Assembly (NCBI GenBank): GCA_021613375.1
Contig: CM038716.1
Coordinates: forward strand, 7,252,394 to 7,316,393
Length of the DNA stretch: 64,000 bases
From: Megaleporinus macrocephalus
Lineage: Eukaryota > Chordata > Actinopteri > Characiformes > Anostomidae
Direction: 5' to 3'
The notes below the pieces were generated by a model. The model was given only the letters and a program-made list of their open reading frames with translations. It did no database searches and was not told the origin of the DNA. Positions within the stretch are counted from its first letter, which is position 1. Each line of letters opens with the position of its first letter. The position numbers and the translations under genes are program-made. Below, piece by piece: positions 47,201 through 59,700 of this stretch.

Positions 47201-50200
47201 ACTATATCATCTCTGTCACTACTATGTCGCTATATCATCTCTATGTCACTACAATGTCACTAGCACACCACTGCATCATTACTATGTCACTACCTCATCT
47301 CTATGTCACTACTATGTCACTAGCACACCACTGCATCATTACTATGTCACTATATCTTCTCTATGTCACTACAATGTCACTAGCACTCCACTGCATCATT
47401 ACTATGTCACTATATTATGTCTGTCACTACTATGTCACTAGCACACCACTGCATCATTACAATGACACTACCTCACCTCTATGTCACTACTATGTCACTA
47501 GCACACCACTGCATCATTACTATGTCACTATATCATCTCTATGTCACTACTGTCACTAGCACACCACTGCATCATTACTATGTCACTATATTATCTCTAT
47601 GTCACTACTATGTCACTAGCACACCACTGCATCATTACAATGACACTACCTCATCTCTATGTCACTACTATTTCACTAGCACACCACTGCATCATGACTA
47701 TGTCACTATATCATCTCTATGTCACTACTATGTCACTAGCACACCACTGCATCATTACTATGTCGCTATATCATCTCTATGTCACTACTATGTCACTAGC
47801 ACACCACTGCATCATTACTGTGTCACTATATCATCTATATGTCACTACTATGGCACTAGCACACCACTGCATCATTACTATGTCACTAGCTCATCTCTAG
47901 GGCACTACTATGTCACTAGCACACCACTGCATCATTACTATGTCACTATATCATCTCTATGTCACTACTATGTCACTAGCACACCACTGCATCATTAATA
48001 TGTCACTACCTCATCTCTATGTCACTACTATGTTACTAGCACACCACTGCATCATTACTATGTCGCTATATCATCTCTATGTCACTACTATGTCACTAGC
48101 ACACCACTGCATCATTACTATGTCACTATATCTTCTCTATGTCACTACAATGTCACTAGCACACCACTACGTCATTACTATGTTACTATATCATCTCTAT
48201 GTCACTACAATGTCACTAGTACACCACTGCATCATTACTATGTCACTATATCATCTCTGTCACTACTATGTCGCTATATCATCTCTATGTCACTACAATG
48301 TCACTAGCACACCACTGCATCATTACTATGTCACTACCTCATCTCTATGTCACTACTATGTCACTAGCACACCACTGCATCATTACTATGTCACTATATC
48401 TTCTCTATGTCACTACAATGTCACTAGCACTCCACTGCATCATTATTATGTCACTATATTATGTCTGTCACTACTATGTCACTAGCACACCACTGCATCA
48501 TTACAATGACACTACCTCATCTCTATGTCACTTCTATGTCACTAGCACACCACTGCATCATTACTATGTCACTATATCATCTCTATGTCACTACTATGTC
48601 ACTAGCACACCACTGCATCATTACTATGTCACTAGCTCATCTCTAGGGCACTACTATGTCACTAGCACACCACTGCATCATTGCTATGTCACTATATCTT
48701 CTCTATGTCACTACTATGTCACTAGCACACCACTGCATCATTACTATGTCACTACCTCATCTCTATGTCACTACTATGTCACTAGCACACCACTGCATCA
48801 TTACTATGTCGCTATATCATCTCTATGTCACTACTATGTCACTAGCACACCACTGCATCATTACTATGTCACTATATCTTCTCTATGTCACTACAATGTC
48901 ACTAGCACACCACTACGTCATTACTATGTTACTATATCATCTCTATGTCACTACTATGTCACTAGCACACGACTGCATCATTACTATGTTACTATATCAT
49001 CTCTATGTCACTACTATGTCACTAGCACACGACTGCATCATTATTATGTCACTATATCATCTCTATGTCACTACTATGTCACTAGCACACCACTGCATCA
49101 TTACTATGTCACTATATCTTCTCTATGTCACTACTATGTCACTAGCACACCACTGCATCATTACAATGACACTACCTCATCTCTTTGTCACTACTATGTC
49201 ACTAGCACACCACTGCATCATTACAATGTCACTATATCATCTCTATGTCACTGCTATGTCACTAGCACACCACTGCATCATTACTATGTCACTAGCTCAT
49301 CTCAAGGGCACTACTATGTCACTAGCACACCACTGCATCATTAATATGTCACTATATCATCTCTATGTCACTACTATGTCACTAGCACACCACTGCATCA
49401 TTACTATGTCACTACCTCATCTCTGTCACTACTATGTCACTAGCACACCACTGCATCATTACTATGTCGCTATATCATCTCTATGTCACTACTATGTCAC
49501 TAGCACACCACTGCATCATTACTACGTCACTATATCATCTCTATGTCACTACTATGTCACTAGCACACCACTGCATCATTACTATGTCACTATATCATCT
49601 CTATGTCACTACTATGTCACTAGCACACCACTGCATCATTACTATGTCACTACCTCATCTCTATGTCACTACTATGTTACTAGCACACCACAACATCACT
49701 ACACTGTCACTGCCTCATCTCTGTGTCACTACTATGTCACTACGACACAACTACATCACTATCATGCCACTACTTCATCTCTTTGTCACTACTGTCACTA
49801 CCACACCACTACATCACTACCATGTCACTATATAATCTCTATGTCACTACTATGTCACTACCACACCATTAAATCATTACCATGTCACTACCTCATCTCT
49901 ATGTCACTACTATATGGCTACTACACCACCACATCACTACCATGTTATTATTTTATCTCTATGTCAGTACTATGTCACTACCACACCACTACATCATTAC
50001 CATGTCACTACTTCATCTCTACGTCACTACTATGTCACTCTCATATCATTACATTACTGCCATGTCACTATATCATCTCTACGTCAGTACTATGTCACTA
50101 CTGCACCACTACATCACTGCCATGTCACTATATCATCTCCATGTCACTACCACACCATTACATCACTGCCATGTCACTATATCATCTCTATGTCACTACA

Positions 50201-50445
50201 ACACCACCACATCACTACAATGTCACTGCCTCATCTCTGTGTCACTAATATTTCACTACCACAACACTACATCATTACCATGTTACTACTTCATCTCTAC
50301 GTCACTACTATGTCACTATCACAGCATTACATCACTGCCATCTCACTATATCATCTCTATGTCAGTACTATGTCACTACTGCACCACTACATCACTAACA
50401 TGTCACTACCTCATCTCTATGTCACTACTATGTCACCATTATCAG
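44270..50445. repeat. 60-bp minisatellite, about 6.2 kb
   Basis: About 103 units built from CTATGTCACTACTATGTCAC, TAGCACACCACTGCATCATT and ACTATGTCACTATATCATCT. Shortened units and variants mark larger copied blocks: the junction CTCTGTCACTACTATGTCGC is at 45687, 47211 and 48255 (spacings 1524 and 1044 bp). Units decay from about 49680 to the right end. Three frames stay open over long distances because 60 is a multiple of three. Confidence 0.97.
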
Positions 50446-50765
50446 CCATTAAGACCTGAGCAACATTGACAAGGTCCAACTAGTGAATATGTACTGACCG
50501 TAGGGTGAGGAGGACAAACAACAACTGTGGTACAACCTGATAGAACATCTTTGGGATGAATTAGAGCGGAGACTGCGAGCCAGACCTTCTTGTCCAACAT
50601 CAGTGTCTGACCTCACCAATGAGCTTCTGGAAGAACGGTCCAACATTCCCATAAACACACTCCTAAACCATCATATTAAACCTTATGGATTAAGAATGGG
50701 ACGTCACTCAAGTTTATATGTGTGAAGACAGACAAGCGAATACTTTTGGTAATATAGTATATATC
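50446..50765 (+). pseudogene. Tc1-like transposon, 3' end only
   Basis: Decayed coding reads IEHLWDELERRLRARPSCPT, then SVSDLTNELLEER and NIPINTLL, the C-terminal part of a Tc1 transposase. It is followed by GGGACGTCACTCAAGTTTAT and the end CGAATACTTTTGGTAATATA, a typical Tc1 terminus. The 5' part is absent and the 60-bp array abuts it. Confidence 0.85.
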
Positions 50766-53700
50766 AATTTTACTTCTTATGCTGTTTGTAGAAAAGTAGC
50801 ATCTGTAATAAATCATGTTAGTGTCATCAACGGGAACTGTGAACCCAGTTTAGTTAGTCTTGGCAGCAGGTTTGCTTCCTTAATAGGTCAACCATAAGAG
50901 GCTGTAGCGTATGTTTCAAATCTCCTTGATAATTCAATTAATTTCATATCTCCTTTACATTTTGCTGTACTACTACAAATAGAGACTGTACTACATCTGC
51001 TAACCACTGTCTTCTGAATACTATCTTCAGCAACCTTCTAACTGAAACAATGTAATCGTTTACACACTGAGAGGCATTCATTAAACTCTTTTCCTTGTAA
51101 GATTAAAATGTAAATTATGGATGTATTTCCATAACACTCCACCGTACATATCTTCAGATTATCATTTGCATGTGTCTAATAGTAGCTTCTTGCAGGGATC
51201 TTTTGCTTCTGTTTGGCAGCAACCATTTCTTTGTACAAAATATTTTTTCCCATATTAAACCATTTAAAATAATGAATCCAACAATCAAAATTTAAATATT
51301 GAAAGCATCCCAACTGTTGTACAGGCTGAGGTGGTGCTAACAAGTATACTTATAAAGGCAGATATAGTAATAACTAAGATGATTCAATGGAAGGAGTACT
51401 ATATTACATTTACATGTCTATGCATTATGGATTTAGTCAGCAGTTGAAACTTTTTAATGAGTACAGTTTAATGCCAGTATGTATATGTTTTCGGATCCAG
51501 TACAACTCTTAACCCTTTAAAGCCTGAACCATGAAACAATTCCCCAAAAGTTCTAATTCTTTACAAATTGGGTGTTTATTAGACCATAAATAAATAAATA
51601 AATAATAATAAATTATAACACATAATAATAATACAATATTATTGATAATGTATTATTATATAAATAATAATAACAAATACAAGTAATACAATTACATTTT
51701 GTGTATATGCATAAATGAGTTTTGTTTTGTATCATATTTGATACATCTAAACATATACATTCAGAACACAATGTTTTAACCCTTTATACGCTAAGATTAT
51801 TTTAACTGGTTAGTAATTTCGAATTTAGAAAATAACTTTTTTCCATATGTAACAACAGTGTTTTACACATTCTAAAATAAAACAAAGTGTGGTTTTGAGC
51901 ACAGTTCAGGTGAACATCAGGTTCTTTAATGAAAAAAAGTATAACAGTGATGATTTACAGCTCTCAAAACTGGTGTAACAAATATGAAAGCCTTTGTGTT
52001 AAAGGGTTAATCCCGTTGTGAAGGACTGAATAGTCTGATACCTCCTACCAGACGACAGGAGAGTAGTCTGATGTGCATTTCAACAATTAAAACAATGGGA
52101 AATAAATCTCAAGAGCCAGGATTGGCTGTTTAGGGCGTCTTTATTAAAGATTAAGACATCGCAAACCAGCAACTACAACTAAAGAACAAAGACAATACAT
52201 CAAAAATTGTATGTAAAGTTTTTCTTTGGACAGGAATAATATATAAATAACACTGTTTTAAAACATTCTAAGTGGATCAGTAACAGGGATCATGACTATC
52301 CACCAAAGACTTGAGTCATTACAAGCAAAGTTCAAAGAAATCATGTGTACTATTTAAATACTTCCTGGGAGTAAATTGGCCTTTTTAGCTTATAAAAGTA
52401 AACTTGTAAGTATATTTGATGTGTAAGAGTAGTAACCTTCGAGTACACAACTACGCTAAAAGTAAAGTTAGAGGTATATACTCCTAGTTTACCAGTTTTA
52501 GCTCACAATTCAGTTCACAACAGTTTTTATATACTCGGGTTGAGGTGGGGTCTCATCTCATCAGGACCTAATATTTATTAAGAACATGAATTTTAGATTT
52601 GATTGACAAAATGTTTAACCACCTACTATGAGGTCATTTCCATGTGGGGCTTTCCCAGCATTGGCCATTTGCATCTCCTAGTAAAAGGTAACTCCTCTAA
52701 TTTCCCCACTGATAAGCTATTCAGCTAATAAGAAGACTCCTTTATGTCCAAGTGATTAGTTATTTAATTAAGTAACACTCATATCAGCTACGGTTCTGGG
52801 CGTAAAGCCAGAGTCACATCTAAAGTTCAGATCTGTCTGCAACACGTGATCTTCATCTCCTCATTAACAAACACCTGCTGTTCACACCCTTTCCCCTAAA
52901 ATATTAGCTATAAGCTGATTCCACTGTAGGTAAGGTAGTAAATCACTGTATGTATAGTGACGTAGAACAACATTTGTGGAATTACAGTAAATTACAAATA
53001 AATAAACAAAATACAACATTATCTGTACGTCTGTTTATTATTAGATAAATCCAATTAAAGATCACTTTACAAACTAAACAAGATACTCCACATTACACGC
53101 TACTGCTGTCAGAAAACTTTTAAACTATATGTGCAAAGTCTACACTATATACATACATAACCAAAACATATATTATTTTCTTTGTTGGCATAATGCTGAA
53201 ATGAAATGACAAAACAATGTATATTTAATGTAAGACTAACATTAAAGTTAGACAGTAAGGCTGTGTCCCAAACAGCACCTTCTGGAACATTACATACTGC
53301 ACTACTAAAAGCACTTCTGACACTGGCGTCATTTTATTTAGTCATTAATTAATTATTTTATTTATCATATTTTATTTTTTACCTATGTAGTGTATTAGCA
53401 GTCCACAGTTTGGGGCGTGGCCAGAGAGTAATGTTACTTTACGTTTATATTAAAGTTAATATAAACGTAGGTAACCCAAACCCTCCCAGTCTGTTACCAC
53501 AATGTTTTATTGCAGTATATATTGTCATCGTTGCTATTTACTGACCTTGTGTTTAAAGCTAGCGTGAACTACACAACGCTCCAGCAAAGCGAGAGCTCAG
53601 CTCAGTGAAGCTGCTGACTACAGGACATTTCACACGCCTGAACAATGTGAAAGACCCAGTTTTTTTAAACAGTTTCCGCTTTTTCTGTGATTTAATTTTT

Positions 53701-54734
53701 GGGTGGGACAAATCTACCTGTTTCTGATATTGGGTGGGACACGTCGTACGCCCATGGGTTCTAATATCGACTAATACTTGACCTATTAATGACATAGTAC
53801 TTAAAACGAATCAATCATAGGCCTAGACCGTAATCCATATCGGTCATTACACTGTATTTTATACCATAATCACACATTCGCTTCAAGAACCTGATTACAT
53901 CAATCCAGGTGTTTAATTTTCCTTTATTCTGATTATTATAACGTGTCAAAACTTCTTATATATACAGTATATTTCAGTTTTTTGTTAGCTTCCACTGCAC
54001 CAAACCATATTGTCTATCTTCCTCCATGCTCACTGAGGGGAAACGAGTATTCAGATGGTTTTGTTGTTGTTATTTAATAAACTTGCAGTGCATTATATCC
54101 ATCTCACATATACACACAGTTACTTGACTTTGTACTGAAATATGAAGAAAGCTTGACCTTTTTGCTGCAGTGCAGTGTAGTAAATTGTGTAAATCTGTGT
54201 AAATTTGAGGTGGATTTATTAAGTAACAAAATAACAAAAGTGTCTTCCTAGTGTCCTGGACATGTACACATTACTTTCAATGTAAGTCAATGGAACCAGA
54301 ACTATTACCCAATGTTAACAGCAGCGCTGTGTTCAAATGGCCATATAAAATAAAATAAGGTTATGAGAGTGCCTCTGTTGGACTGACATTTTTTTAAATT
54401 CTACACAGATTTTTATTGGTGTTTAAGTACATTTAGCTTCTTTTGCAGTCTCAAGTTATTCTAGCTGTATGGTGTTCACTTGGCTGCGGGTGTGGTACTA
54501 ATTTGTGCAGCACTTCTTTCTCTAAACATGACGATCTGAATTACTGCCTAAGAGTGCTTTACTTTCGTGTCGTCTGATCAGAGAACATCGTTCCACAACT
54601 TGATTTATCTAAAAGCTGGTGTGCTTCTTTATTAGCAGAGGAGTTCAGCATGGCGTGTCGTTCTTTCCTTATCGTCCTCGGTGTAACTGCTGCTTTCAGG
54701 TGTTTGTGAAACTCAACTCAAGTCGTTGTGTATT
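50766..54734. other. AT-rich intergenic DNA, no gene seen
   Basis: Decayed dispersed repeats only: an AAGTATATTTGA-type stretch at about 52360-52470 (also at 55620-55770 and 56270-56400) and a family D fragment at about 54200-54400. A 78-codon minus frame at 53559-53795 has no recognised domain. Confidence 0.4.
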
Positions 54735-54910
54735 TATATGCGCATATGTTGCCATAAAGCGACTTTGAAGAAAACCCGGGTCCGAGCCCGACAATGAGCG
54801 AGCCAAGGAAAAACTCCCTCAGAGCAAGAGGGAGAAACCTGGAGAGGAACCACACTCGAAAAGGGCAACCCGTCTTCTTCTGGTCCAGTCCAGGTAGAAA
54901 AACAAGTACA
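54735..54910. repeat. Common fish dispersed repeat, partial
   Basis: GAGCGAGCCAAGGAAAAACT, CCCTCAGAG and GAGAAACCTGGAGAGGAACC match the repeat at 34706-35066. Confidence 0.6.
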
Positions 54911-54914
54911 AGAG

Positions 54915-55414
54915 TGTTGTGAATTGTCTTCTTCTGTAGCGATGCGTTGTTGGTGGCTTAAAGAAATCTTTTAGACTGACTTTAGTTGTAAATACAAATA
55001 AGTTTATTATACAAAGAAAGTACAGCATGATCTTCCAACGTCCAATCTTCCTCTGCCAGAGAGAGAGGCTTCTCTCCTGATTGGGAAGTTCCTCTTGTAT
55101 GTTTTCAGACATTGCACTGTCTGGGAAGGCCTCGTAGCCGAATCAGAAGACCTCCAAAGTCTCTGCTGTGAGCCTGGTCTTTTATACCCAGGACCCCAAC
55201 ACACACATGGTTTAAATCATCTTCCATATAGGACGTGCAAAACATCCCCCATGGTATAGAAGCCAGATGTTTTCTTAAACCTACCATACATTAACCTCTG
55301 ACCCTTAAGTGTCTGAAAAACATTCCTTTGCACGCAAAAGGAGAGATGAACTTTGTACATGTATATAAAAATGTATATTATATATAGAAAATGTATATGT
55401 AAAATTACACTACA
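54915..55414 (-). mobile_element. Candidate solo LTR
   Basis: On the minus strand a block of about 500 bp starts with TGTAGTG and ends near CACAACA. It holds a TATA box (TATAAAAGACC, 55176-55186) followed 168-173 bases later by AATAAA (55003-55008), the U3-R-U5 layout of a retrotransposon LTR. No gag, pol or primer-binding site is beside it. A matching target duplication was not found, so the limits are approximate and the call is an inference. Confidence 0.42.
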
Positions 55415-55489
55415 CTTTTTCCCTCTCAATTTTTTAAAAACATATCTCAGTGTGCGCTTTACAAGGCAACTTTACAAAAGAGGCCAAAC

Positions 55490-55620
55490 CCTCTCTTAGG
55501 GGTGGGGTGGGGCAGCCAATCCCAGCTTCATTAGTCGAAGGCAGGGTACACCATGGACAGGTCACCAGTCCATCACATGGCAATGTAGAGCACCTGATCA
55601 ACCTTTAATGCACAAAGGAT
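55490..55620 (-). repeat. SINE-type element, 3' part
   Basis: The reverse complement reads CATGTGATGGACTGGTGACC, TGTCCATGGTGTACCCTGCC, TTCG and AGCTGGGATTGG, the conserved tail phrases of a tRNA-like SINE common in fish. Confidence 0.7.
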
Positions 55621-56082
55621 CCCAAGTATCCTTTATGTAATACATTAACTAATATCAGTGTACTAGTAGTATACTTGTATGTGTACTATTTGAATACTTC
55701 TTGAGACTAAATTGGCTGCTTTTTCGTTTATTATAGTAAACTTGTAAGTATATTTGAAGTATATAGGGGAAGTGTATGTGTGTATATATGTATGTTTATG
55801 TGTATCACATTATAATAACATTCTGACAGTGTGTGGTTTAGGCGTGGCTTTAAAGACACCTGACAGAAGTGTCATTGTTTCTTCTAGCTATTGAAAAATG
55901 AATGAACAGTAGGTCTGATACCACAGAGAGGTTAGTTAAGGTAAACATCATTCAGTCATTATCTAATGTAGTAAGACCTCTAAAATAGTTCTGCATAACA
56001 ATGTGTAAGCTATTTGTGCGTGAGAAAGCCAGTAGAAATCTTCTTTTCAGAGAAAGTCTACTACTGATTACTGTAGCCCAAT
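55621..56082. other. Intergenic, repeat-rich
   Basis: Decayed AAGTATACTT-type repeat at 55620-55770. No gene. Confidence 0.35.
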
Positions 56083-56235
56083 GCCAGCCCAGACCATGGA
56101 CAGGTCGCCAGTCACTGGCATGGCCAACACACACTCACGCATGCTGTCACTCCTACAGGCAGTTTAGAGAGACCGATCAACCTAACATGCATGTGTTTGG
56201 ACTGTGGGAGGAAACCCACCCTTACAACCTTACAA
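56083..56235 (-). repeat. SINE-type element, internal and 3' part
   Basis: The reverse complement reads GGTTTCCTCCCACAGTCCAA, ACACATGCATGTTAGGTTGA and GACTGGCGACCTGTCCATGG, matching the same SINE family. Confidence 0.7.
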
Positions 56236-56790
56236 AATAAGTATACCTAAAGTTAATTTTATTAACTAAACAGTTGAAGTATATTTCCCAAGTATTCTTT
56301 ATGTAATAAATATACTAATATCAATGTACTAGTATTATACTTGTACGTGTACTATTTGAATACTTAGTATATTTGGCCTTTTCTTGTATATAATCTTTTG
56401 GTGGAGATATATTTAAGGAAACTCTAATTACGTATTCGTACAAAAAGGCATCCATCTTTGAAAATTTTGACGTTATAAAGATTCATAAAGAATACGAATA
56501 CGTTCATAATCCTGAGTATGTCTTGTTAATGTGCGTCCACTAAGTAAGGATACTTAAAGTAACAGTAGTTAAAGTTATATTTTAGGTTAAAAAAAAAATC
56601 AATCGAAACCTAGTCATATACTTTAAAAGGCTAAAAATTATTACCAGCATTATGTTCAGTTCACTTAAAGAAACTTATAGTATATTTTCAATTTTAAAAT
56701 TTCTAAACTAGTAATTTACTGAGAGTGTACTTAAAAGTGTACTTTCATAATCAACAAAGTGGGATAGCAGTATATAACTTGTAAACTGAG
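56236..56790. other. Intergenic, repeat-rich
   Basis: AAGTATACTT-type repeat phrases, AT-rich. No gene. Confidence 0.35.
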
Positions 56791-59700
56791 GGCAGCTTTG
56801 AGGTGCCGTGGGTAGAGCTGCGGCTTCACCGTAAGAAGGGTCTGGATTCAATTCCCAGCCACGACGACCAGGTTTCTCTCTGTGTGGAGTCTATATGGTC
56901 TCCTAGTGTCTGTGTGGAGTCTATATGGTCTCCTAGTGTCTGTGTGGAGTCTATATGGTCTTCTAGTGTCTGTGTGGAGTTTGTATGGTCTCCCAGTGTC
57001 TGTGTGGAGTGTGTATGGTCTCCCAGTGTCTGTGTGGAGTGTGTATGGTCTCCCAGTATCTGTGTGGAGTCTATATGGTCTCCTAGTGTCTGTGTGGAGT
57101 GTGTACAGTCTCTCAGTGTCTGTGTGGAGTCTATATGGTCTCCCAGTGTCTATGTGGAGTCTATATGGTCTCCTAGTGTCTGTGTGGAGTTTGTATGGTC
57201 TCCCGGTGTCTGTGTGGATTCTATATGGTCTCCTAGTGTCTGTGTGGAGTGTGTACAGTCTCCCAGTGTCTGTGTGGAGTTTGTATGGTCTCCCAGTGTC
57301 TGTGTGGAGTTTGTATGGTCTCCCAGTGTCTTTGTGTAGTTTGTATGGTCTCCTAGTGTCTGTGTGGAGTGTGTATGGTCTCCCAGTGTCTGTGTGGAGT
57401 GTGTATGGTCTCCCAGTGTATATGTGGAGTCTATATGGTCTCCCAGTGTCTATGTGGAGTGTGTACAGTCTCCCAGTGTCTGTGTGGAGTCTATATGGTC
57501 TCCCAGTGTCTGTGTGGAGTGTGTACAGTCTCTCAGTGTCTGTGTGGAGTCTATATGGTCTCCCAGTGTCTGTGTGGAGTCTATATGGTCTCCTAGTGTC
57601 TGTGTGGAGTCTATATGGTCTCCTAGTGTCTGTGTGGAGTTTGTATGGTCTCCCAGTGTCTGTGTGGATTCTATATGGTCTCCTAGTGTCTGTGTGGAGT
57701 GTGTACAGTCTCCCAGTGTCTGTGTGGAGTTTGTATGGTCTCCCAGTGTGTGTGTGGAGTCTATATGGTCTCCTAGTGTCTGTGTGGAGTGTGTATGGTC
57801 TCCCAGTGTGTGTGTGGAGTTTATATGGTCTCCTAGTGTCTATGTGGAGTGTGTACAGTCTCCCAGTGTCTGTGTGGAGTGTGTATGGTCTCCTAGTGTC
57901 TGTGTGGAGTCTATATGGTCTCCTAGTGTCTGTGTGGAGTGTGTATGGTCTCTCAGTGTCTGTCTGGAGTGTGTACAGTCTCCCAGTGTCTGTGTGGAGT
58001 TTGTATGGTCTCCCGGTGTCTGTGTGGAGTGTGTACAGTCTCGCAGTGTCTGTGTGGAGTTTGTATGGTCTCCTAGTGTCTGTGTGGAGTGTGTATGGTC
58101 TCCCAGTGTCTGTGTGGAGTGTGTATGGTCTCCCAGTGTCTGTGTGGAGTCTATATGGTCTCCCAGTGTCTGTGTGGAGTGTGTATGGTCTCCCAGTGTC
58201 TGTCTGGAGTTTGTACAGTCTCCCAGTGTCTGTGTGGTCTCCCAGTGTCTGTGTGGAGTGTGTATGGTGTTCTAGTTTCTGTATGGAGTTTATATGGTCT
58301 CCTAGTGTCTGTGTGGAGTTTGTACAGTCTCCCAGTGTCTGTGTGGAGTGTGTACGGTCTCCCAGTGTCTGTGTGGAGTGTGTATGGTCTCCCAGTGTCT
58401 GTGTGGAGTCTATATGGTCTCCTAGTGTCTGTGTGGAGTGTGTACAGTCTCCCAGTGTCTGTGTGGAGTGTGTATGGTCTCCTAGTGTCTGTGTGGAGTC
58501 TATATGGTCTCCTAGTGTCTGTGTGGAGTGTGTATGGTCTCCCAGTGTCTGTGTGGAGTCTATATGGTCTCCTAGTGTCTGTGTGGAGTGTGTACAGTCT
58601 CCCAGTGTCTGTGTGGAGTTTGTATGGTCTCCCAGTGTCTGTGTGGAGTGTGTACAGTCTCCCAGTGTCTGTGTGGAGTTTGTATGGTCTCCTAGTGTCT
58701 GTGTGTAGTGTGTACAGTCTCCCAGTGTCTATGTGGAGTGTGTATGGTCTCCCAGTGTCTGTGTGGAGTGTGTACAGTCTCCCAGTGTCTGTGTGGAGTT
58801 TGTATGGTCTCCTAGTGTCTGTGTGTAGTGTGTACAGTCTCCCAGTGTCTATGTGGAGTGTGTACAGTCTCCCAGTGTCTGTGTGGAGATTGTATGGTCT
58901 CCTAGTGTCTGTGTGGAGTGTGTACAGTCTCCCAGTGTCTGTGTGGAGTTTGTATGGTCTCCCAGTGTCTGTGTGGAGTCTGTATGGTCTCCCAGTGTCT
59001 GTGTGGAGATTGTATGGTCTCCTAGTGTCCGTGTGGAGTGTGTATGGTCTCCCAGTGTCTGTGCGGAGTGTATATTGTCTCCCAGTGTCTGTGCGGAGTT
59101 TGTATGGTCTCCCAGTGTCTGTGTGGAGTGTGTATGGTCTCCCAGTGTCTGTGTGGAGTTTGTATGGTGTCCCTGTGTCCGTGTGGAGTTTTTATGGTCT
59201 CCCAGTGTCTGTGTGGATTGTGTATGGTCTCCTAGTGTCTGTGTGGAGTGTGTACAGTCTCCTAGTGTCTGTGTGGAGTTTGTATGGTCTCTCAGTGTCT
59301 GTGTGGAGTGTGTATGGTCTCTCAGTGTCTGTGTGGAGTGTGTATGGTCTCCCAGTGTCTGTGTGGAGTCTGTATAGTCTCCTAGTGTCTGTGTGGAGTG
59401 TGTACAGGCTCCCAGTGTCTGTGTGGAGTGTGTATGGTCTCCCAGTGTCTGTGTGGAGTGTGTATGGTCTCCTAGTGTCTGTGTGGAGTTTGTATGGTCT
59501 CTCAGTGTCTGTGTGGAGTTTGTATGGTCTCTCAGTGTCTGTGCGGAGTGTATATTGTCTCCCAGTGTCTGTGTGGAGTGTGTATGGTCTCCCAGTGTCT
59601 GTGTGGAGTGTGTATGGTCTCCCAGTGTCTGTGTGGAGTCTATATGGTCTCCCAGTGTCTGTGTGGAGTCTGTATGGTCTCTCAGTGTCTGTGCGGAGTG

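Noticed and set aside
44400..50469. Many open frames of 100-530 codons (+) in the 60-bp array
   Set aside because: They overlap in all frames and repeat the same phrases; the 60-bp period keeps frames open.
53559..53795. 78-codon open frame (-)
   Set aside because: Possibly a decayed transposon piece, but no motif was secure enough to name it.
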